The notes below the pieces were generated by a model. The model did no database searches, was not told the origin of the DNA, and worked only from the letters and a program-made list of their open reading frames with translations. A stretch of DNA of 8,315 bases from Flavobacteriales bacterium (GTDB lineage Bacteria > Bacteroidota > Bacteroidia > Flavobacteriales > Flavobacteriaceae), in the NCBI GenBank assembly GCA_026983815.1, contig JALSTJ010000352.1:1-8315 (forward strand), given 5' to 3'. Shown here piece by piece: positions 1-6,081 of the stretch; position 1 is the first letter of the stretch, and each line of letters opens with the position of its first letter. The position numbers were made by a program, and so were the translations under genes.

Positions 1-53
1 AATAAAATAAAAAAAATTATTACCTTGGCACGATAAAATTTAGAATTGAAGGT

Positions 54-2213
54 ATGAAGAGAATTTTTTGGCTTCTGTTATTTGTAGGTTTTATAGCATC
101 TGCTCAGAAACAAATTACTATTGATGAAATTTGGAACGGAACCTTTCGACCGGATTATCTTTACGGATTAAAAGCTATGCCCAAAAGCGATAAATATTCC
201 AAATTGGATATCAATCGCCAAGAAAGAGCTTATGAAATCGGGATTTATAATTATGTAAAACAACAAAAAGAAGAAACGGCTTTTTCTACTAAAAACTATC
301 CTTTTATCGGTTATTTTGATTATGAATTTTCTCCCGATGAATCCAAAATTTTGATTGGAAGCAAATTAGAACAAATTTATCGTCATTCCAAGAAAGGAAT
401 TTATTATGTTTATGACCGTAAAACCAAACATTTAACAAAAATTGACGATGCGCTCATTCAAGAACCTTCTTTCAATCCACAAGGTAATAAAGTAGCTTTT
501 GTAAAAGATAATAATTTGTATTACAAAGATTTACGTAAAAATAAAATAGTTCAAATTACTTCCGATGGCAAGAAAAACCATATCATCAACGGAATTCCCG
601 ATTGGGTTTATGAGGAAGAATTTTCTTTTGCAAAAGCTTATGAATGGAACGCTGACGGGACAAAAATAGCTTATACAAAATTTGATGAAAGCCAGGTGCC
701 TGAATTTTCAATGATGAAATATGATACTCTTCTTTATCCGAAAGTCGTTACTTTTAAATACCCGAAAGCCGGCGAAAAAAATTCAAAAGTCAGCTTGCAT
801 ATTTTTGATTTGAAATCGGGAAAAAATAGAACAATCAATATAAAAGATAAATTTGAATACTTGCCACGAATCAAATGGACTTATAACCCCGAATGTTTAA
901 GTTTTATTACGCTCAATCGGCTTCAAAACGATTTAAAACTCTATAAATATAATTATAAATTTAAAAAATCCGGTGTAGTTGTAGAACGCAAAAGCGATAC
1001 TTATGTGGATTTGGAAGCTACCGATAATTTGACCTTTTTGCCCAATGGACAATTTATTTGGTCAAGCGAAGAAAACGGATTTAATCATTTTTATTTATAC
1101 AGCATCAAAGGAAAAAAAATCAGACAAATAACCCAAGGAAATTGGGAAGTAACGGATTTTTACGGCTATGATAAAATGTTGGGAAAGATATTTTATCAAT
1201 CCACCGAAACCGGAAGTTTAAACAGAGCCATTTACAGTATTGACCTGAAAGGAAAAAACAAGAAACTTTTATCACTGGAGCAAGGAACTTCCGATGCCGA
1301 ATTTAGTGCCAATCATAAATATTTTATCAATACCTATTCGTCATCAAAAATACCTTATACTTTTACCGTAAACTTATCTGAAAGCGGAACGACTTTGGAT
1401 ACGATTATCAATAATAAAGATTTATTGAATAAACTTAAAAATTACCAATTACCCGAAAAGGTTTATACACAAGTAGAAGGAGCGGACGGCACAATGCTTA
1501 ACGCATATTTTATTAAACCCATTAAGAAAATATTTAAGAAAACTCCCGTTTTGATTTATCAATACAGCGGACCAAACGTGCAAACCGTCCGTAATGCTTG
1601 GAACAGTTCAAACGATTATTACCATTTCTTATTGGCTCAAAAAGGATATATGGTAGTTTCGGTTGATCCGAGAGGAACAGGAGGACGAGGCGCAAAATTT
1701 AAAAAACTGACCTATAAACAACTGGGAAAATTGGAATTGGAAGATGTTTCAAAAGTAGCCAGAGATTTAGCAAGCAGAACAGATATTGACGAAAACAGAA
1801 TCGGGATTTGGGGTTGGTCTTTCGGTGGATTTATGGCGAGCAATGCCATAATGAAAAAAAACGATGTGTTTAAATTGGCAATAGCCGTAGCACCGGTTAC
1901 CAATTGGCGTTTTTATGATACGGTTTATACCGAACGTTATTTGCAAACACCCCAAGAAAATCCCGAAGGATACGACCAAAACTCGCCCTTGTTTTTTACA
2001 AAAAATTTCAAAGGAAAATTCCTTTTGGTTCACGGAAGTGGCGATGACAATGTCCACCTTCAAAACTCAATGCGATTGGCAAGAAATTTACAAGAAAACG
2101 ACAAGCCGTTTGATGAAATGATTTATACCGATAAAAATCACGGAATTTACGGAAAGAAAACACGTAACCATTTGTATCATAAGATGTTAAATTATATTTT
2201 GAATAATTTATAA
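54..2213 (+). CDS. dpp4: Dipeptidyl peptidase IV, periplasmic S9B serine peptidase
   Basis: This exopeptidase removes N-terminal dipeptides with proline or alanine in second position. Residues 1-18 form a signal peptide (MKR, hydrophobic core, then SAQ) with no lipobox cysteine, so the mature enzyme should be periplasmic or secreted. Residues of roughly 80-430 fit the DPP IV beta-propeller, and 515-719 the alpha/beta hydrolase domain. The double-glutamate motif DWVYEEE (183-189) binds the free N-terminus and separates DPP IV from other S9 peptidases. The triad is Ser589 in GWSFGG, Asp664 in GSGDDN and His696 in NHG. Tyr504 in QYSGP matches the oxyanion tyrosine, and Tyr621, Tyr625 and Asn666 match the S1 pocket and substrate contacts of human DPP IV. 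At 719 residues it is full length for Bacteroidota enzymes. The ATG at 54 gives the signal peptide directly. A transporter gene follows after 28 bases without a terminator, suggesting cotranscription. Only 53 bases lie upstream, with no convincing promoter. Family assignment is firm; the exact substrate range is inferred. Confidence 0.96.
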   Translation: MKRIFWLLLFVGFIASAQKQITIDEIWNGTFRPDYLYGLKAMPKSDKYSKLDINRQERAYEIGIYNYVKQQKEETAFSTKNYPFIGYFDYEFSPDESKILIGSKLEQIYRHSKKGIYYVYDRKTKHLTKIDDALIQEPSFNPQGNKVAFVKDNNLYYKDLRKNKIVQITSDGKKNHIINGIPDWVYEEEFSFAKAYEWNADGTKIAYTKFDESQVPEFSMMKYDTLLYPKVVTFKYPKAGEKNSKVSLHIFDLKSGKNRTINIKDKFEYLPRIKWTYNPECLSFITLNRLQNDLKLYKYNYKFKKSGVVVERKSDTYVDLEATDNLTFLPNGQFIWSSEENGFNHFYLYSIKGKKIRQITQGNWEVTDFYGYDKMLGKIFYQSTETGSLNRAIYSIDLKGKNKKLLSLEQGTSDAEFSANHKYFINTYSSSKIPYTFTVNLSESGTTLDTIINNKDLLNKLKNYQLPEKVYTQVEGADGTMLNAYFIKPIKKIFKKTPVLIYQYSGPNVQTVRNAWNSSNDYYHFLLAQKGYMVVSVDPRGTGGRGAKFKKLTYKQLGKLELEDVSKVARDLASRTDIDENRIGIWGWSFGGFMASNAIMKKNDVFKLAIAVAPVTNWRFYDTVYTERYLQTPQENPEGYDQNSPLFFTKNFKGKFLLVHGSGDDNVHLQNSMRLARNLQENDKPFDEMIYTDKNHGIYGKKTRNHLYHKMLNYILNNL

Positions 2214-2241
2214 AAAGATAATAATTTAAAAAAAATAGAAT

Positions 2242-3735
2242 ATGGAAAATACAAAACAAAAACATCCGAAGGCACTCTATACCTTGTTTGCTACTGAAAT
2301 GTGGGAAAGGTTTAGTTATTATGGAATGCGTTCACTATTAACATTATATCTAACTGCTCTATTAGTAGAAGGAGGATTTGGACTGGATAGAGAACAAGCA
2401 TTGGCAATTTATGCGACTTTTACAGGACTGGTTTATTTAACACCAATTTTAGGCGGCTGGATTTCCGATAAATTCTTTGGTCAACGAAAAACTGTTTTTA
2501 TTGGGGGATTAGTAATGGCTGTTGGTCAATTCTTAATTGCTAGTAGTGCTTTTATGATGAACTCATTAGATCCTGCAACTCGTCAATTTTTATTCAATTT
2601 CGGATTGGGCGTATTGATTATCGGTAATGGATTTTTTAAGCCCAATATTTCTACTGTTGTAGGAGATTTTTATGATAACAATGATCCACGAAAAGATTCT
2701 GCTTTTAATATCTTTTATTTAGGTATAAATTTAGGAGCAATTTTAGGAACATTTATAGCTGGTGGTTTAGGTGAATCCAAAAGTTGGGGTTGGGGTTATG
2801 GATTTTTAGCAGCTGGGATTGGTATGTTGCTCAGTGTTATCTGGTTAAAATGGCGCGAAACTACTTTAGAGGATAAAGGGCTTCCCCCCGATTCTCCAAA
2901 AGATAAAAAAGTTTTGGATGGAAAAGATTGGGCTACTATTTTTATTTGGGTTGTTGGTTTAATTGCTGCAGTTTTTGTGTTGATGTATTTTTGGGGTATG
3001 TTATCCGAAACAGTTAAGACGGTTATTACATATTCAATTTTTACAGTTATAGTGCTTGGGTTGGCTTATGCTATTGGCAAAGGGACTAATGGAGCAGACG
3101 AATGGAGCAGAATGGCAGTTATTATCGTTTTGGCTGTATTCAACATTGTTTTTTGGGCTGGCTTTGAACAAGCAGGAGGAACCTTTAGTTTATTTGCTGA
3201 AAATAATACGGACAGAATGATTTTTGGTTGGGAAATGCCGGCAACTTGGTTCCAAAATGTAAATTCTTTTTCTATTTTATTACTTGCGCCATTATTTTCT
3301 GCAATGTGGTTATGGTTAGATAAAAAAGGTTGGAATCCAAGAACACCTATGAAATTTGCCTTTGGATTATTCCTTGGAGGTATTGCTTTCTTTGTAATGA
3401 CACAAGCACAACATTTAGCCGATACAGGAATTAAAGTCTCTCCTTGGTGGTTGGTTTCCGTATATGTTATTTTAACTTTGGGTGAATTGATGCTTTCACC
3501 TATTGGTTTATCTATGATTACAAAATTGGCACCGGTAAAATTGGTTTCAATCGTTATGGGACTATGGATGGCAAGTTTTGCCGCCGGTAATTATATGGCA
3601 GGAATGCTTGAAAGTATTTTAAATAAATACCATTTCCCTTTATATCCATTTATTATGTGGGTGATGTTTATTACGGGTGGAATTATTGTATTGATTTCTC
3701 CTTTACTCAACAAAGCAATGAAGGGGATTCATTAA
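2242..3735 (+). CDS. POT family proton-coupled di-/tripeptide transporter (14 TM)
   Basis: This inner-membrane MFS transporter of the POT/PTR family probably imports di- and tripeptides with protons. The signature ExxERFxYYG is intact (Glu19, Glu22, Arg23, Tyr27, Gly28), and Arg30 follows at the position that contacts the peptide carboxylate in characterised bacterial POTs. The second signature appears as GNGFFKPNIS, with the TM4 lysine at 133. TM7 carries FWAGFEQ (Trp305, Glu309), and TM10 carries GELMLSP (Glu415, Ser419). By hydrophobicity I count 14 helices: six N-terminal, two extra at about 230-252 and 259-279 (the HA/HB pair of bacterial POTs), then six C-terminal. The charged linker at 205-230 should be cytoplasmic. 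Its 497 residues are normal for the family. The ATG at 2242 follows an A-rich leader without a Shine-Dalgarno site, and the first helix begins near residue 20. It lies 28 bases after the DPP IV gene, which would supply its dipeptides. Every expected key residue is present, so it should be functional; which peptides it prefers cannot be read from sequence. Confidence 0.95.
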   Translation: MENTKQKHPKALYTLFATEMWERFSYYGMRSLLTLYLTALLVEGGFGLDREQALAIYATFTGLVYLTPILGGWISDKFFGQRKTVFIGGLVMAVGQFLIASSAFMMNSLDPATRQFLFNFGLGVLIIGNGFFKPNISTVVGDFYDNNDPRKDSAFNIFYLGINLGAILGTFIAGGLGESKSWGWGYGFLAAGIGMLLSVIWLKWRETTLEDKGLPPDSPKDKKVLDGKDWATIFIWVVGLIAAVFVLMYFWGMLSETVKTVITYSIFTVIVLGLAYAIGKGTNGADEWSRMAVIIVLAVFNIVFWAGFEQAGGTFSLFAENNTDRMIFGWEMPATWFQNVNSFSILLLAPLFSAMWLWLDKKGWNPRTPMKFAFGLFLGGIAFFVMTQAQHLADTGIKVSPWWLVSVYVILTLGELMLSPIGLSMITKLAPVKLVSIVMGLWMASFAAGNYMAGMLESILNKYHFPLYPFIMWVMFITGGIIVLISPLLNKAMKGIH

Positions 3736-3806
3736 TCGAAATATATTATTAATAAAAAAACTGTTGGGTTATTAAACTGACGGGGTTTGTAAAGAAAAAT
3801 TAAATT

Positions 3807-5468
3807 ATGAATAAAAAAGAAGAATTAGGATTTACTGGTTTATTAAAGTCTTTTCCAAGACCTTTTTGGGTTGCAAGTGCAATGGAATTGTTTGAACGAT
3901 GGGCTTGGTATGGGTTGTTTGCCGTTTTGGCATTGTATTTAACCGGTTCAACAGATGAAGGAGCTTTGGGCTTTTCGCATATAGAGAAAGGAGAAATAAT
4001 GTCTTATGTTACGGCTATTCTTTATTTATTACCTATTATAACCGGAGCAATAGCCGATAAAATAGGATATAAACTTTCTTTGATTATAGCTTATGTAATT
4101 TTAGGAACGGGTTATTATTTTATGGGAGAAGTAACCTCATATACCAGTGTTTTTCTAGTATTTTTATGGGTAGCCGTAGGAGCAGCGATGTTTAAACCGG
4201 TAGCTTCTGCAATAGTTACCAAATCGACCGATGAAAGAAATTCATCTTTTGGTTTCGGTGTTTTTTATATGATGGTTAATATCGGTGGTTTTTTCGGACC
4301 TTTATTCTCAGCCAAATTAAGGGATCAATTCGGTTGGAAGATTGTTTTTATTATGGCTGCTTCTGCAATTGCTATTAATTTATTATTGGTCTTATTTGTG
4401 TTTAAAGAACCGAACCGTGAAAAAAATACCGATTCTTTAAGTGAAACGATATCCAAATCTTTTAAAAATATATGGGAAGCCTTGTCGGATATGAAATTAA
4501 CTATCTTGTTAATTATTATGATAGGATTTTGGTTGATGTTTAATCAATTATTTTATACACTTCCTACTTTTATAGAAGATTGGGTAAACACCAAACCATT
4601 GGGTGAATGGATGGATCAAGCAGCTTATATTCCACAATGGTTTGCTAACTTTTTTAAAAACAAAGAAGGCGGTGTTAATCCCGAAATGATTGTTAATCTG
4701 GATGCCTTCTTTATTGTTGTTTTTCAAATGTTAATTTCTACCATTATACTTAAATGGAAAGCCATCAGTGCCATGATGAGTGGTATATTAATTGCTATCA
4801 TCGGTATTGCTTTATCTTTTTATACAAATAATGTTTTTTATACTATTTTAGGAATTTTCATTTTTGCTATTGGAGAAATGACTTCCAATCCAAAATTTTC
4901 GGATTATATTGCCAAAATTTCTCCCAAAGGAAAAGAAGCACTTTATATGGGAACATATTTTTTGCCTATTTCGGCTGCTAATCTTTTGACCAAATGGATA
5001 ACCGGCGATTTGTATGAAAAGTATGCCGATAAAGTGAGTATCTTGGTTCGTGAATTGACTAAAAGAAACATTGAACTTCCGAAAGTTGGCACACCTTTAA
5101 CTAAAGAGCAATTTATTGAAAAATTACATTTATTAAAGGGAATGAATCTGGAAGAGGTCTTAAAATTCATCCCATCCAAGGAACAAATAAAGGATTGGGC
5201 ACCGGTTGTTAAAAATATTAAGCATTATGCCAAAAATCATGGAATTGAAAATCTTTCTATATCAGGTGAATATTCCAAAAATGATTTGGTAAGAGAAGCA
5301 GCTGAAAAATTACATATGACCCCTGATCAGTTGACTCAATATTTATGGGAACATTATCATCCCAGTCAAATTTGGTATACTATTGCTGGCATTGGATTAA
5401 TAACCATTTTAGGTTTGGTGTTATATGATAGAATTGTGGCTTCTCGGGCTAAAAAGCAAATGTTATAA
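3807..5468 (+). CDS. Divergent POT-like MFS transporter with a large TM11-TM12 insertion
   Basis: This inner-membrane MFS protein is related to, but clearly diverged from, the transporter before it. The POT signature survives as ELFERWAWYG (27-36, with Glu27, Glu30 and Arg31), the TM4 motif as MFKP (Lys130), and the TM10 glutamate as Glu357 in IGEM. Aligned by eye with its neighbour, the TM1 arginine has become Phe38, the TM7 glutamate Asn246 (FWLMFNQ against FWAGFEQ) and the TM10 serine Asn361. I count 12 helices, near 23-46, 63-85, 89-106, 112-133, 150-170, 178-199, 231-251, 298-316, 319-338, 343-359, 378-396 and 523-541; the HA/HB pair is absent. Two long loops stand out: 252-297 and a charged, mostly helical segment at about 400-522. 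Both should face the periplasm if the N-terminus is cytoplasmic. At 553 residues it is longer than usual because of these loops. It starts 71 bases after the previous gene and ends at a strong terminator, so it is probably the last gene of the unit. The substrate may be peptides or something else. Confidence 0.88.
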   Translation: MNKKEELGFTGLLKSFPRPFWVASAMELFERWAWYGLFAVLALYLTGSTDEGALGFSHIEKGEIMSYVTAILYLLPIITGAIADKIGYKLSLIIAYVILGTGYYFMGEVTSYTSVFLVFLWVAVGAAMFKPVASAIVTKSTDERNSSFGFGVFYMMVNIGGFFGPLFSAKLRDQFGWKIVFIMAASAIAINLLLVLFVFKEPNREKNTDSLSETISKSFKNIWEALSDMKLTILLIIMIGFWLMFNQLFYTLPTFIEDWVNTKPLGEWMDQAAYIPQWFANFFKNKEGGVNPEMIVNLDAFFIVVFQMLISTIILKWKAISAMMSGILIAIIGIALSFYTNNVFYTILGIFIFAIGEMTSNPKFSDYIAKISPKGKEALYMGTYFLPISAANLLTKWITGDLYEKYADKVSILVRELTKRNIELPKVGTPLTKEQFIEKLHLLKGMNLEEVLKFIPSKEQIKDWAPVVKNIKHYAKNHGIENLSISGEYSKNDLVREAAEKLHMTPDQLTQYLWEHYHPSQIWYTIAGIGLITILGLVLYDRIVASRAKKQML

Positions 5469-5478
5469 ATAATTTTTT

Positions 5479-5511
5479 AAAAGCGGAAAATTTTAATTTC
5501 CGCTTTTTTTT
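5479..5511 (+). terminator. Intrinsic terminator after the peptidase/transporter group
   Basis: A perfect 11-bp stem, AAAAGCGGAAA (5479-5489) pairing with TTTCCGCTTTT (5497-5507), encloses the 7-base loop ATTTTAA. The 3' arm runs into eight consecutive T at 5504-5511. It begins 10 bases after the stop of the divergent transporter gene and ends 26 bases before the next start, so it should end the three-gene transcript. The A-rich flank on the 5' side would give a U-run on the opposite strand as well, so it might work in both directions. Confidence 0.88.
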
Positions 5512-5537
5512 GTAAATTGGCTTTAAAACAATAATTT

Positions 5538-6068
5538 ATGAAAAAAAATATTCTTTTATATCTCAGCGTTTTTTTTGCAACCCTTAGCGCTATGTTTATC
5601 TACAATTCTTATAAATTGGTTAAGGAAAAAAACAAAATCAAAAAAGAACTGAAAGATACAAACGAAATGTATGATGCAAATATTCAATACAATATAAAAT
5701 TAGAAGATTCCATTGCCAATTTTCAAAATCAATTAAAAAAACTACAAGCAGAAGATAAGTTTTCGCTCAACGGAAATCCGAAAGCTCAAAATTATTTACA
5801 AGCCATAAATCCCGATAAAAATTGGAACAAATACATTACGGATAAATTAATGGCTACTAACCAAAAACAACAAGGTGACAATAAATTGATACCTTTTGCC
5901 GGAATGGCGGGATCTATGCAAATAGACAGCGTGAAAGTATTGAATAATCGTTGGATAATTGCACATTTTACCGATGGAACTTATCAGGGCGAAATGCTTT
6001 TGCAATATTTTATCGATAAGAATGGCAAGATAGATTTTAAAGTTTTGGATTCGGTTTTGTATTCTTAA
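5538..6068 (+). CDS. Small membrane-anchored coiled-coil protein of unknown function
   Basis: I do not recognise a characterised family here. The 176-residue protein starts with MKKN and a hydrophobic stretch (about 5-21) that continues without a clear cleavage site into a long charged helix, which suggests an uncleaved membrane anchor with the rest in the periplasm. Residues 25-72 are rich in Lys, Glu, Asn and Leu with heptad-like spacing and probably form a coiled coil. The C-terminal part (about 80-176) looks globular. It ends in alternating strand-like segments, including NNRWIIAHFTDG (136-147) and EMLLQYFIDKNGKIDF (152-167), and resembles short proteins I recall from flavobacterial genomes under vague labels. 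The gene lies just past a terminator, so it probably has its own promoter, although I see no clear TAnnTTTG element. It converges on tamB with 13 bases between stop codons. Normal start, A-rich leader and typical codon use support a real gene; the function is open. Confidence 0.82.
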   Translation: MKKNILLYLSVFFATLSAMFIYNSYKLVKEKNKIKKELKDTNEMYDANIQYNIKLEDSIANFQNQLKKLQAEDKFSLNGNPKAQNYLQAINPDKNWNKYITDKLMATNQKQQGDNKLIPFAGMAGSMQIDSVKVLNNRWIIAHFTDGTYQGEMLLQYFIDKNGKIDFKVLDSVLYS

Positions 6069-6081
6069 TATAATTCTTTTT

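Noticed and set aside
25..48. TTG at 25-27 and TAGAATTG at 41-48 as a Bacteroidota -33/-7 promoter for the peptidase gene
   Set aside because: The spacer is only 13 bases, the -7 element has a mismatch, and transcription would begin at the start codon.
1712..2265. Several open frames on the - strand, and one in another + frame, across the peptidase catalytic domain
   Set aside because: They overlap a gene with intact catalytic motifs, their translations look like out-of-frame sequence, and none has domain-like character.
2786..2804. Short tandem GGTTGGGG-like repeat in the first transporter gene
   Set aside because: It simply encodes a Trp/Gly-rich turn (SWGWGYG) common at this loop in POT proteins.
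3764..3789. TTG and TTTG elements between the two transporter genes as an internal promoter
   Set aside because: The -7 box lacks the TA of TAnnTTTG and the spacing is short; too weak to annotate.
5274..5345. Helix-turn-helix-like pattern (REAAEKLHMTPDQLTQYLWE) in the extra domain of the second transporter
   Set aside because: The spacing resembles a DNA-binding motif, but the predicted side is periplasmic and the segment sits between membrane helices, so DNA binding is unlikely.
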